Source of the DNA: Clostridia bacterium
GTDB lineage: Bacteria; Bacillota_A; Clostridia; Christensenellales; Aristaeellaceae
Assembly: GCA_017397695.1 (NCBI GenBank)
Contig: JAFQIF010000059.1
Location: 1-44,676 of the forward strand
Length of the DNA stretch: 44,676 nucleotides
Direction: 5' to 3'
The notes under the pieces are model-generated. The model did no database searches. It saw only the letters and a program-made list of their open reading frames with translations, and was not told where the DNA came from. A program made the position numbers and the translations under genes. This document shows, in pieces, positions 32,867 to 41,619 of the stretch (positions within the stretch are counted from its first letter, which is position 1; the number at the start of each line of letters is the position of its first letter).

Positions 32867-35647
32867 ATGAAGAGCGATCTGACCTGCCCGGTAGAGATCA
32901 CAAAGGTGACGGTGAATCGGGAGAAAGAGGATACCAAAGAACGTGAGCAGATTGTCTGTCTCATTGAGTTTTTCAATCTGTCTGACAAGGTGATTGACAG
33001 CCTTCAGATGAACATCATCTGCTTCGACGCAGAGAATACACGCTTGGGCGGACGTCTTGTCCGCGCAGCAGCTGCGGGCGAACCGCGCGCGCATTTTAGC
33101 GGTACCTTCATGCCGGATCGCGTGGATGGCGCCGTGCGTGTGGAGGCGGCGGTGGAAAAGGTCTGGTTCAAGGACGGGGTGATCTGGCGGCGCGAGGATC
33201 GCAATGTGCGTGAATATACGCCCAATCAGCTGCCTGAGGGCCGTGAGCTGGATCGCCTGCGCGCTGTTGCCGGGCCGGATGCTGCGGGCTATGCGCGGGA
33301 GGACGATATTGTCTGGATGTGCGTGTGTGGCCGTGCCAACCGCACCAGCGATGACAAGTGCCTTCGCTGTGAGCGCGAGCGTGAGCAGGTGCTCAGTGAT
33401 TATTCCTTTGCCGCGATCGATGCGACAGCGGGCCAGAAAGAGCGTGACCGCCAGCAAAAGACGCAGGAAACTCTGCGCAGATCCAGCGAGCAGACCGTTC
33501 GCGAGCAGACGGCTATACAGAAGAAGAGCCGGAAAAAGCGCCGCACGATGAAGGCGATCATCTTCCTGCTGGTGCTTGTGGCACTGGCGCTTGCCGCTGC
33601 GCGATGGGGCGTGCCGTACTGCATGAGCCTGTATGCAGGCAGGCTTGCCGAGCAAGGAGAGCTGACGCAGGCGAGGAGCGTTCTTCTGTTTATCGATGAA
33701 TACTGGCCGGGTGAATATGATGCGGCTGTACGCGCCGATGAGGCGGAGGATGCGATGATTCGCCGTTTTATCAAGGCGAATACCGACGTGGCGCTGGACG
33801 AAGCGATTGTACGCGCCAAAGCGCATCGCTCTGCGCAGGCGCCGGCGCTTTATGAGCAGGCCGTGCTTGCGCGTGCGCAGCTGGCAATTGATGCAGGCGA
33901 TACGGATCTGGCCGAGGAACTGTTGGGCGGCATGATGCACAGCGAAGCGGCGCAGGAGATGCTTCAGAGCCTGATTTATGATCTGGCCGGCGCTGCGCGC
34001 GACCGCGTGGATTATAAAACGGCCATTGAGCGCTATGCATCCCTGGGCGAATACAAGGACGCACAGACGCTCGTCCGGGAATGCACGCTGGATTACGGGC
34101 GTCAGCTGATGCGCGAGGGAGAACACCAGCTTGCGCATGAGCAGCTGATGCTGGTAGCGGACATGAGCGACGCGATTTCGCTGATTCGCAGCTGCCGCTA
34201 CGCCATCGCCTGCGATGCACAGGAAAACGGCGACTATATCTCGGCGGCGAATACATTCGAAACGCTGGGCGTATACGAAGATGCGGAGACGCGTGCGAAG
34301 CTTTGCCGCTATACGGCGGGCATGAATGCGCTGGGCAATGGCTCGCTGGCGGTTGCCGCGCAGCAGCTGCGCCTTGCGGGCAATTATGAGGATGCGCACG
34401 AGCGCTTCGCCGATGCGGCCATGACGCTGGGCAGCGCCGCACTGAATGCGGGCGAGTATGCCGAGGCGATCTCCTGGCTGGAACAGCTGGAGCGCGAAGG
34501 CGAAGCGGGCGATGCACTCAACAGGGCAACGTATGCCTATGCAAAAGAGCTCGAGGCAGCAGGCCAGAAGGACGCGGCGCTGCTGGAATATGCATCGCTG
34601 GGCGACTACGAGGATAGCCAGGAGCGCGTGAAGGCGATCGAATACGAGACGGCCATTGCAGAGATGGAAACTGCGCCCGGGGCTGCGCTGCTGCGCTTTG
34701 AGGGCCTGGGCGAGTATAAGGACAGCGAGAAGATGGCGCTTGAATGCCGCTATCGTGAGGCGAAGCGCCTGTACGATGCCGGCGATTATGAAGAGGCGCT
34801 TGCAGAATTTGAGGCGCTTGAGGGCTACCAGGATGCGCAAAGCCAGGTGAAGCGCAGCCGCTATGCAATGGCAGGCGTGAAGCTGGATGAGGGTGCGTAT
34901 GAGGAGGCTGCGGCACTGTTTGAAAGATGCGGCGCATATCTGGATGCGGAGGACCGCGCCATGCAGGCACTGTATGCGGGGGCGCAGGCGCTGGAAGCGG
35001 CGGGCGAATACGCGCAGGCTGCCGGAGCTTTTGCTGCGCTGGGCAGCTATGAGGATGCGAAGCTGCGCGTGATTGCCTGCGAGGACGCCTGGCTCAAGGC
35101 GGCATACACCGACGCGCGCATGGACAGCGAACTGGGCGATTATGCCGGCGTGATCCGTACGCTTTCGCCGTACTGGCAGCTCGAATTGCCGGCGCGCTAC
35201 GCGGATATCGCCAGGCTGTATGAAAATGCGTGCGCCGAGCGGGCGCAGGCGCTCATTGAGATGGGCCGGCCGTTGGATGCGCTTGAGCTGCTGGAAGAGA
35301 TTAAAGATGTGAACAAGGCGGCGGCAAAGAAGCTGGAGGCCTATGTCTACCGGATTATTGGCCGATGGAAGGATGCACACGGGGTAGAATACGTCTTCCG
35401 CCGCGACGGTTCCTGCAGCATTGCGGGCGAGGAGGGCTACTTTGGCGGCAGCGGCTATGCAATCCGCATGGGCAGCGAGCCGTATCCCGCCAAGGACGCA
35501 TACTCTGTCGTGAATCTGCGCGGCAAGACGCTCACGCTCAAGAAGCTGGATACCGGCTCAACGGTTCGTCTGTCCTATGTGGGGGAGCCGACGGAAAAGG
35601 GAGAAACGCCTGCCGATGCGCAGAGTGAAAGTAAGACCGAGGAATGA
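32867..35647 (+). CDS. Large membrane-anchored repeat protein with zinc ribbon
   Basis: A 926-residue protein with no family name I can give. Residues 1-145 are a strand-rich domain (VEITKVTVNREKEDTKEREQIVCLIEFFNLSDKVIDSLQMN). Residues 150-185 have CVCGRANRTSDDKCLRCE, a CxC..CxxC zinc ribbon. A charged linker and one membrane helix (about 228-248) follow. Residues 250-840 contain roughly ten helical repeats of 36-46 residues, each of the type (E)AxxxFxxLGxYxDAxxRxxxCxYxxA, with signatures such as LGEYKDAQ, LGVYEDAETR, LGDYEDSQ, LEGYQDAQ, LGSYEDAKL. The end (840-926) is a small strand-rich domain with tryptophan and glycine. ATG 32867 has GAGGTG nearby. Its stop overlaps the next start, so the two are a unit. 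Confidence 0.8.
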   Translation: MKSDLTCPVEITKVTVNREKEDTKEREQIVCLIEFFNLSDKVIDSLQMNIICFDAENTRLGGRLVRAAAAGEPRAHFSGTFMPDRVDGAVRVEAAVEKVWFKDGVIWRREDRNVREYTPNQLPEGRELDRLRAVAGPDAAGYAREDDIVWMCVCGRANRTSDDKCLRCEREREQVLSDYSFAAIDATAGQKERDRQQKTQETLRRSSEQTVREQTAIQKKSRKKRRTMKAIIFLLVLVALALAAARWGVPYCMSLYAGRLAEQGELTQARSVLLFIDEYWPGEYDAAVRADEAEDAMIRRFIKANTDVALDEAIVRAKAHRSAQAPALYEQAVLARAQLAIDAGDTDLAEELLGGMMHSEAAQEMLQSLIYDLAGAARDRVDYKTAIERYASLGEYKDAQTLVRECTLDYGRQLMREGEHQLAHEQLMLVADMSDAISLIRSCRYAIACDAQENGDYISAANTFETLGVYEDAETRAKLCRYTAGMNALGNGSLAVAAQQLRLAGNYEDAHERFADAAMTLGSAALNAGEYAEAISWLEQLEREGEAGDALNRATYAYAKELEAAGQKDAALLEYASLGDYEDSQERVKAIEYETAIAEMETAPGAALLRFEGLGEYKDSEKMALECRYREAKRLYDAGDYEEALAEFEALEGYQDAQSQVKRSRYAMAGVKLDEGAYEEAAALFERCGAYLDAEDRAMQALYAGAQALEAAGEYAQAAGAFAALGSYEDAKLRVIACEDAWLKAAYTDARMDSELGDYAGVIRTLSPYWQLELPARYADIARLYENACAERAQALIEMGRPLDALELLEEIKDVNKAAAKKLEAYVYRIIGRWKDAHGVEYVFRRDGSCSIAGEEGYFGGSGYAIRMGSEPYPAKDAYSVVNLRGKTLTLKKLDTGSTVRLSYVGEPTEKGETPADAQSESKTEE

Positions 35648-36030
35648 CCGTGAAAAAGAAGGACATCATCATCATTATTGCGGCGCTGCTTGTTGCCGCT
35701 GTGCTGTATCTGCTGTCCCAGGTTTCGCTGGGTGCGGAGGCGTCCACCGTCGTGGTGACGCTGGACGGCGAAGAGGTGCTGCGCAGGCCGCTGGCAGTGG
35801 AGGATACCTATGAGATCGCGCAGGAAGACGGCAGCGTGAATATCATTGCGGTGGAAGACAGCGCGGTGTACATGAAGGAAGCCAATTGCCGTGACGGGCT
35901 GTGCATCCGTCAGGGCAAGATGAAAAATGGCTCGAAGACCATCGTCTGCCTGCCGCACAAGCTGGTGGTGCAGCTCACAGGCGATGCGCCCGAGAACGAC
36001 AACAGCGATCTTGACATCATTATTCAGTAA
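35644..36030 (+). CDS. NusG domain II protein, membrane anchored
   Basis: A 128-residue protein with an N-terminal membrane helix (KKKDIIIIIAALLVAAVLYLLS, residues 4-25) and an outside NusG-II-like domain (DGEEVLRRPL, SAVYMKEANCRDGLCIRQGKMKNGSKTIVCLPHKLVVQL), a common pattern in Firmicutes. ATG 35644 overlaps the TGA of the large repeat protein as ATGA. In other genomes the family often lies next to genes for redox/transport components; here it pairs with the repeat protein, and may act with it at the membrane. Confidence 0.88.
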   Translation: MTVKKKDIIIIIAALLVAAVLYLLSQVSLGAEASTVVVTLDGEEVLRRPLAVEDTYEIAQEDGSVNIIAVEDSAVYMKEANCRDGLCIRQGKMKNGSKTIVCLPHKLVVQLTGDAPENDNSDLDIIIQ

Positions 36031-36234
36031 CGAAGAAAGGGAAAGGGGAACGTTGGGCTGCCGCCCAAACCTGCCTGAGGGACATTGTCCCTCAGACTCC
36101 CTGCTTCGCTTCGCGCTACAGGACGAGGTTTTCAGAGGAATGTGGTTTCGCCGCGAAGGAAGAAGGGTGCAGGGACCATGTCCCTGCGAGGGATTCGGGG
36201 ACACAGTCCCCGAAATCAGTCTCCTTGAAAAGCT
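36031..36234. repeat. Intergenic palindromic repeat, composite copy 4
   Basis: Four perfect palindromes in 200 bp: TTGGGC-TGCC-GCCCAA (36053-36068), CTGAGGGAC-ATT-GTCCCTCAG (36075-36095), GCAGGGAC-CAT-GTCCCTGC (36169-36187), TTCGGGGAC-ACA-GTCCCCGAA (36194-36214). Between them the anchor appears once inverted (CTTCGCTTCGCGCT, 36104-36117) and once direct in a decayed form (36151-36168). Two units of opposite orientation seem to lie head to head. No gene is supported here. Confidence 0.8.
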
Positions 36235-37455
36235 ATGAACCCAATCAAAAGATGGCTCGGCGATGCGCGCTTGCAGCCGAGCCTCAAGTACGTGGATACC
36301 TGCGATGGGCTGCGCACGATGGCGGTGCTGATTGTTGCGTGGTTTCATATCTGGCAGCAGAGCTGGTTGTTTCCGGGGTTTACGATCTTCGGCAAAGATA
36401 TCAGCCTGGATCCGCTGGTGCGCTCCGGCTATATGTGGGTGGACATGATGATTCTCATCAGCGGGTTCTGCCTGTATCTGCCTTGGGCGCGCATGCGCTA
36501 TGAGGGCGGTACGCCGGCAAGGCCGCTGGATTTCTATGTCCGCCGCTTTGTGCGCATTCATCCGTCCTATTTGCTGACCATTGGTATCATGTTTTCTGTG
36601 GCGATAGCGACGAATGCGTATTATTATAAGGCACATATGGTTCGCGACCTTGTATCGCATCTGACATATACGCATATGTTTTTTTACGATGCGTACTATG
36701 CGTCCAACTTGGGCGGCGCTCTGTGGACGCTGGCGATCGAGATGCAGTTTTATCTGCTCTTTCCGCTGATTGCACGCGCATTTTATAAGCTGCCCGCCAC
36801 GACGTTTGCTGCGATGGTCGCCATAGCGCTGGGCTTCCGCGGCTGGGTGAGTGTGAATATCAAGGACGTCGCGCTGTATTTCAATCAGCTGCCGGCGTAT
36901 CTGGATACATTTGCGCTGGGCATGATGGCGGCGGGTATTCATGCGTGGCTGGCGCAGAAGAAGCATGGCGCGATTCAGCGCATGCTCTGCTCGCTGCTGT
37001 CTGTGTGCGTGCTCATGATGATCTGGCAGGTGGTCAGGCGGCAGGCGGGCAATCCGGATGTGGAAGCGATCCGTCTGGGTCAGATGAGCAACCGTCTGTC
37101 CATGGGTCTGCTGGGCGCAGCCTTTCTGGTGCTCAGCGCGAACGCCGGACTCCTGCTTCGCAGGCTGCTGGGCAATCCGCTGACAAAGCTCTTTTCCGGT
37201 ATCTCGTTTCAGTTCTACATCTGGCATCAGACGATTGCCGTATGGCTGCTGACATACAGGGTGATTCCCAGCGAATACGAGAATCCTAACTGGGAGGGTG
37301 ATCCCGTCTGGCAGGTACAGTACACGATTGCGTGCTTTGCAGTGTCAATTCTCGTTGCCGCACTGATTACCTACGGGTTTGAACGCCCGATTGCCAGAAG
37401 GCTGCAGCATATGTGGAATGCGCGCCGCGCGAAGAAGGGGGAAAAAGCATGCTGA
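36235..37455 (+). CDS. Membrane acyltransferase (OafA/YrhL type)
   Basis: A 406-residue protein with about ten membrane helices, typical of acyltransferase family 3, which move acyl groups onto sugars of surface polymers such as peptidoglycan or O-antigen. The first helix carries DGLRTMAVLIVAWFHIWQQ with the catalytic-type His, and FYVRRFVRIHPSYL is the conserved cytoplasmic RxxR-type loop. The helical LGGALWTLAIEMQFYLLFPLI is the family signature. ATG 36235 has only a poor ribosome site. Its TGA overlaps the start of the nfo gene. Confidence 0.92.
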   Translation: MNPIKRWLGDARLQPSLKYVDTCDGLRTMAVLIVAWFHIWQQSWLFPGFTIFGKDISLDPLVRSGYMWVDMMILISGFCLYLPWARMRYEGGTPARPLDFYVRRFVRIHPSYLLTIGIMFSVAIATNAYYYKAHMVRDLVSHLTYTHMFFYDAYYASNLGGALWTLAIEMQFYLLFPLIARAFYKLPATTFAAMVAIALGFRGWVSVNIKDVALYFNQLPAYLDTFALGMMAAGIHAWLAQKKHGAIQRMLCSLLSVCVLMMIWQVVRRQAGNPDVEAIRLGQMSNRLSMGLLGAAFLVLSANAGLLLRRLLGNPLTKLFSGISFQFYIWHQTIAVWLLTYRVIPSEYENPNWEGDPVWQVQYTIACFAVSILVAALITYGFERPIARRLQHMWNARRAKKGEKAC

Positions 37456-38285
37456 ACATCGGCTGTCATCTTTCCTGTTCCAACGGTTATCTGGCCATGG
37501 GCCGCCAGGCGACCCAAATCGGCGCCAATACGTTTCAGTTCTTTACGCGCAATCCACGGGGCGGCTCTGCAAAGCCCTTTGATCCAGAAGATGCGCGGGC
37601 GCTCAATCGCTATATGTCCGAGCACGCCTTTGCACCGGTGCTCGCGCACGCGCCCTATACGCTCAATGCTGCGGCTGCAGATGCACGCGTGCGCGAGTTT
37701 GCTTTCCGCACGATGCGTGAGGATCTGGAGCGGCTCGCACATATCCCGGACGCGATGCTCAATTTCCATCCGGGCAGCCATGTGAAGCAGGGAGCGGATG
37801 TGGGCGTGAAGCTCATCAGCGAAATGCTCGATGAAGTATATACGCAGGAACTGCCTACGACTGTGCTGCTGGAGACCATGGCGGGCAAGGGCAGCGAAGT
37901 TGGGCGCAGCTTTGAAGAGCTGCGCGCGATCATGGATATGAGCAAAGCGGGCGACCGGCTGGGTGTGTGTCTGGATACGTGCCATGTATTCGATGGCGGA
38001 TACGACATCGTGAACCGGCTGGATGATGTGCTTGAAATGTTTGACCGGATCGTGGGTATTGACCGACTGAAGGCAATCCACCTCAACGACAGCAAGAATC
38101 TGCTGGGCAGCCGCAAGGACAGGCACGAGAAGATTGGTGAAGGCTCGATCGGCCTGAATGCGATGGTGCGCATCATCAATCATCCGGCGCTGAGAAATCT
38201 GCCTTTTTATCTGGAAACGCCCAATGAGCTGGACGGATATGCGAGAGAAATTGCGCTGCTTCGCAGCGCTTATCAAGGAGACTGA
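37449..38285 (+). CDS. nfo: Endonuclease IV
   Basis: A 278-residue AP endonuclease, a TIM barrel with three zinc ions that nicks DNA 5' to abasic sites. Zinc ligands appear in NIGCHLS (His7), AHAPYTLNAA, NFHPGSH, LLETMAGKGSEVG, CLDTCHVFDGGYD and HLNDSKNLLGSRKDRHEKIGEGSIG. ATG 37449 overlaps the TGA of the acyltransferase gene (37453-37455), with GGGGGAAAAAGC upstream. It is followed by the ketopantoate reductase gene at 2 bp. Confidence 0.96.
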   Translation: MLNIGCHLSCSNGYLAMGRQATQIGANTFQFFTRNPRGGSAKPFDPEDARALNRYMSEHAFAPVLAHAPYTLNAAAADARVREFAFRTMREDLERLAHIPDAMLNFHPGSHVKQGADVGVKLISEMLDEVYTQELPTTVLLETMAGKGSEVGRSFEELRAIMDMSKAGDRLGVCLDTCHVFDGGYDIVNRLDDVLEMFDRIVGIDRLKAIHLNDSKNLLGSRKDRHEKIGEGSIGLNAMVRIINHPALRNLPFYLETPNELDGYAREIALLRSAYQGD

Positions 38286-38287
38286 GC

Positions 38288-39199
38288 ATGAACGAAATCA
38301 AAAATGTGGGCCTGATTGGCCTTGGCGCTGTCGGCGCGCTGTATGCCGAGCGGCTGCTGGCCAGTGGTGCGGATCTGCGCGTGATCGTAGACGAGGCGCG
38401 CTGTGAGCGCTATGCGAGAGAAGGCGTGTATGTGAACGGTAAACGCGTAGAGTTCCCGTATGTGACGCCGAAGGACGCCGTACCGGTAGATCTGCTGCTG
38501 ATCGTAACCAAGGAGGGCGGCCTGCGCAGCGCGCTGGATACGGTGAGCGGATTTGTGGGCAAGGATACGCTGATTCTGTCCCTGCTCAACGGCGTAACCA
38601 GTGAGGGCGTTGTAGCCGAGCGCTTCGGCGCAGAAAACGTGATCTACAGCGTGACGCAGGGCATGGATGCGGTGAAGGAAGGCAATCGCCTTGTCTATGA
38701 GCATCCGGGCCGGATTGTGATGGGCGAGAAGACGCCGGGTCCGATTTCTGCACGTGTGCAGCAGATTGCCGATTATCTGAACAGCCATGATGTAACCGCT
38801 ACGCCGGTGGAGGATATGGTGCGCCGCCAGTGGGGCAAGCTGATGTTTAATGTGGGACTTAATCAGTCGTGCATGGTGTTTGAGTGCGACTATGGCGGAG
38901 TGCAGGCGCAGGGTGAGGCGCGCGATGTGATGATTGGCGCAATGCGCGAGGCACAGACGCTGGCAGGCCTGGAGGGTTATCCGATCAGCGATGCGGAGTT
39001 TGACGAGTGGGTGGCGCTGCTGGATACATTCTCTCCGGAAGGCAAGCCGAGCATGCGTCAGGACGGCGAAGCGCACAGGAAGAGTGAGGTGGAACTCTTT
39101 GCCGGCACGATGATCCGCCTGGGCGGAAAGCACGGAATCAAGACGCCTGTAAACGACTGGCTCTACAAGCGTGTGAAGGACATGGAAGCGGCATATTGA
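38288..39199 (+). CDS. panE: Ketopantoate reductase family protein
   Basis: A 303-residue NADPH-dependent reductase that makes pantoate from ketopantoate for coenzyme A synthesis. The nucleotide-binding motif GLIGLGAVGALYAERL is at residues 8-23, and the catalytic region RRQWGKLMFNVGLNQSCMVF contains the Lys and Asn typical of the family; SMRQDGEAHRKSEVELFAGTM is the C-terminal helix signature. ATG 38288 lies 2 bp after the nfo stop with AGGAG upstream. Other members act on related substrates, so the exact reaction is moderately certain. Confidence 0.9.
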   Translation: MNEIKNVGLIGLGAVGALYAERLLASGADLRVIVDEARCERYAREGVYVNGKRVEFPYVTPKDAVPVDLLLIVTKEGGLRSALDTVSGFVGKDTLILSLLNGVTSEGVVAERFGAENVIYSVTQGMDAVKEGNRLVYEHPGRIVMGEKTPGPISARVQQIADYLNSHDVTATPVEDMVRRQWGKLMFNVGLNQSCMVFECDYGGVQAQGEARDVMIGAMREAQTLAGLEGYPISDAEFDEWVALLDTFSPEGKPSMRQDGEAHRKSEVELFAGTMIRLGGKHGIKTPVNDWLYKRVKDMEAAY

Positions 39200-39206
39200 G
39201 GCATAT

Positions 39207-39241
39207 AAAAAGGATGAATCCGGGAGGATTCATCCTTTTTT
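39207..39241. terminator. Terminator after panE
   Basis: AAAAAGGATGAATC (39207-39220) pairs with GATTCATCCTTTTT (39227-39240), loop CGGGAG. T runs on both strands make it usable in both directions, but the asparaginase gene ends about 200 bp away. Confidence 0.92.
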
Positions 39242-39437
39242 CGCGGACAAAGGGAGTACTGGGACATTGTCCCCCTAACCCCATTGCCGATTCGCGGAAT
39301 GATTTGTTTTTCCATGGAAGAAAAAGTAAAGGTGTTTCGTTATATGGATGAACACGATCATGATCTTGAGAGAAGCGGAGCTGGGGGCACGGGCAATGTC
39401 CCAGCCAGGGGTTGGTGAGGTGCCCAAAGCGTTTTCA
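39242..39437. repeat. Intergenic stretch with palindromic repeat copy 5
   Basis: GGGAC-ATT-GTCCC occupies 39261-39273 and shares its centre with copy 4. A related GGGCAATGTCCC lies near 39391. No gene is supported here on either strand; short frames lack ribosome sites. Confidence 0.6.
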
Positions 39438-40439
39438 TTACTCGAATCGCAGCAGGTCATGCGCCACAGGCGTATAGAACAGCTGCTCGATGCGCTCCAG
39501 ATTTTTCGTCTGCGGCAGGATCCACATGAGCTTGGTAACGGCGCTTTCCACCGTCATCGTATGCGCCTGCAATACACCGGGGATGCTTGCCGCGCGTGCG
39601 CCAACCTGATATACGCCGATATCGCTGCCTTCGTGCGGAACCTGCGTGGTGATGACGATCGGCTTGCCTTCGGCGCTCCAGGCATGCACAGCGTCCAGAA
39701 AGTCTTTCTGCTCATAGCAGGGCAGTCCGCCTACGCCGAAGCTTTCGATAACCAGCGCGTCGTATTCCGGCAACAGCAGGTGCAGAACGGCGGGGTTCAT
39801 GCCCGGAATCAGACGCAGCACGAATACACGCGGATTGAGCTTGTCATAAAATGCTGGCAGTCCGGTCGGCCGTTCACGGCGGATATAATGCAGGATGCGG
39901 CCCTCGCGCATCAGCGCCAGCTCCGGATAATCGATGGAAGAGAACGCATTCATCGATTTGGTGCGCGTTTTTCGGGCGCGCGTACCGCTGATCACCCGGC
40001 CGTCAAATACCAGCATCACGCCGAAGAGCGCCTCATCCTGCGCGGCAAGGAATGCGTCGTAGAGATTGCGGCGCGCGTCAGTCTCCTGATCATAGATGGA
40101 CTTCTGCGAGCCAGTGAGCACAATGGGCTTGGCGCTGTTTTGAATGAGATAGGAGAGTGTGCTGGCGGTGTAGGCCATGGTATCCGTGCCATGGGTGATG
40201 ACAAAGCCGTCGTAGCGGAAGTAGTTATCCTTTACGCATTCGGCAATGGTCAGCCAGTTATCGGGCGTCATGTTTGTAGAGTCAATATTGAGCAGCTGCA
40301 GCGCGTCGATGCGGCAAAGGTTTGCCAGCGCAGGCACGCAGGAGAGGATATCTTCGGCGCGAAGCTGCGGGGCAAGGCCGCCGTCCGTCGGGCGGGATGC
40401 GATGGTGCCGCCGGTGGCGATGAGCAGAATATTCTTCAT
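39438..40439 (-). CDS. ansA: L-asparaginase, type I
   Basis: A 333-residue cytoplasmic enzyme hydrolysing asparagine to aspartate and ammonia. The N-terminal ATGGTIAS (Thr12 as nucleophile) and the second catalytic motif GFVITHGTDTMAYTAS are present. Type I is supported by the cytoplasmic nature (no signal peptide) and length. ATG 40439 follows AAAGGATTGCTGT. It is divergent from the D-2-hydroxyacid dehydrogenase gene and shares the 40440-40595 control region. Confidence 0.94.
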   Translation of the reverse strand: MKNILLIATGGTIASRPTDGGLAPQLRAEDILSCVPALANLCRIDALQLLNIDSTNMTPDNWLTIAECVKDNYFRYDGFVITHGTDTMAYTASTLSYLIQNSAKPIVLTGSQKSIYDQETDARRNLYDAFLAAQDEALFGVMLVFDGRVISGTRARKTRTKSMNAFSSIDYPELALMREGRILHYIRRERPTGLPAFYDKLNPRVFVLRLIPGMNPAVLHLLLPEYDALVIESFGVGGLPCYEQKDFLDAVHAWSAEGKPIVITTQVPHEGSDIGVYQVGARAASIPGVLQAHTMTVESAVTKLMWILPQTKNLERIEQLFYTPVAHDLLRFE

Positions 40440-40480
40440 ACAGCAATCCTTTCGGCCGATACTTGAATCGGAGTCAATCC

Positions 40481-40509
40481 ATTATACCATAGCGCTTTTG
40501 ATGCGCAAA
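40481..40509 (-). promoter_or_regulatory. Asparaginase promoter
   Basis: On the minus strand TTTGCG (40504-40509), a 17-bp spacer and TATAAT (40481-40486). The leader contains an imperfect inverted repeat around CCGATTCAAGTATCGG. Confidence 0.75.
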
Positions 40510-40527
40510 GCGGGAAAAAGAAGAACT

Positions 40528-40556
40528 TTGACGGACAGGCGCGGGGATGATATAAT
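40528..40556 (+). promoter_or_regulatory. Promoter of the dehydrogenase gene
   Basis: TTGACG (40528-40533), a 17-bp spacer and TATAAT (40551-40556), 39 nt before the start codon. Its -35 lies 18 bp from the -35 of the opposite asparaginase promoter, so a single regulator could affect both. Confidence 0.85.
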
Positions 40557-40595
40557 GAACGCACCGCCCGATTCCGCGGCGATGGAGGAAAAAAT

Positions 40596-41579
40596 ATGAA
40601 AATTCTGCTGTACAGCTTCCGTTCGTTTGATGAGAAGGCGTATTTCGATGCGCTCTGCGCGAAGGAAGGCTTTGAATATGCGACCTGCGACGATTATCCC
40701 TCGCCGGAGAATGCGTATCTGGCAAAGGGATGCGATGCGATCAGCATCATCGTGACGGATATGAACGACGCGCTGCTTACGGCGCTGGCCGGTCAGGGGG
40801 TACGCTATATCCTCACGCGCTCGATCGGTACCGAACACATTGATATGAATGCCGCCAGAAGGCTGGGCCTGCGCGTGGCGCGCGTGGCGTATTCTCCGGA
40901 ATCGGTGGCGAATTATGCGATTATGCTGATGCTCATGTGCTGCCGCAAATTCCCGTATGTGCTGGAGCGTGCGCGGCTGCAGGATTATTCGCTGCCCGGA
41001 AAGCGCGGCCGTGAGCTGTCGAAAATGACCGTGGGCGTGATCGGAACGGGCAGAATCGGGCAGACGGTGCTCAGGCATCTGTCCGGGTTTGGGTGCAGGC
41101 TGCTGGGCTATGATAGATATCCGAGCGCTGAGGCAGATAAGCTGTGCGAGATGGCAGATATGGAGACGATCTACAGGGAATGCGACGTGATCACGCTGCA
41201 CTGTCCTGCGACAAAGGATAACCATCATATGATCAGCGCCGAGACCATCGCGAAAATGAAACCGGGCGTAATCCTGATCAATACTGCGCGCGGCGGCCTG
41301 ATTGACACCATGGCGCTGATTGACGCGCTGGAGCGCGGCCATGTCGGCGCGGCGGGACTTGATGTGATTGAAAACGAGTATGGCCTGTATTATATCAATC
41401 ACACCGGCGAGGCAATGAACAACCGCGAACTGGCCCTGCTGAATTCGTTTCCCAATGTGATCGTTGCACCGCATGCTGCGTTTTATACGGATGTGTCGGT
41501 GTACGATATGGCTCGCTGTACGGTGGAGGCCTGCGCTGCGTTTGAGCGCGGAGAGCCGTACCCGTATGAGGTCAAGTAA
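40596..41579 (+). CDS. D-2-hydroxyacid dehydrogenase (D-lactate type)
   Basis: A 327-residue NAD-dependent dehydrogenase. The Rossmann motif GVIGTGRIGQ is near residue 148, the catalytic Arg is in INTARGGLID, the Glu in VIENEYG, and the His in APHAAFY. RSIGTEHIDM and YSPESVANYAIMLMLM match D-lactate dehydrogenase and VanH-like members. It may reduce pyruvate to D-lactate; other 2-keto acids are possible. ATG 40596 has AGGA upstream. It precedes a small secreted protein gene by 40 bp. Confidence 0.93.
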   Translation: MKILLYSFRSFDEKAYFDALCAKEGFEYATCDDYPSPENAYLAKGCDAISIIVTDMNDALLTALAGQGVRYILTRSIGTEHIDMNAARRLGLRVARVAYSPESVANYAIMLMLMCCRKFPYVLERARLQDYSLPGKRGRELSKMTVGVIGTGRIGQTVLRHLSGFGCRLLGYDRYPSAEADKLCEMADMETIYRECDVITLHCPATKDNHHMISAETIAKMKPGVILINTARGGLIDTMALIDALERGHVGAAGLDVIENEYGLYYINHTGEAMNNRELALLNSFPNVIVAPHAAFYTDVSVYDMARCTVEACAAFERGEPYPYEVK

Positions 41580-41619
41580 ACATCAGTCGGATGTATTTGA
41601 GCAAAAGGAGGATTTTACG

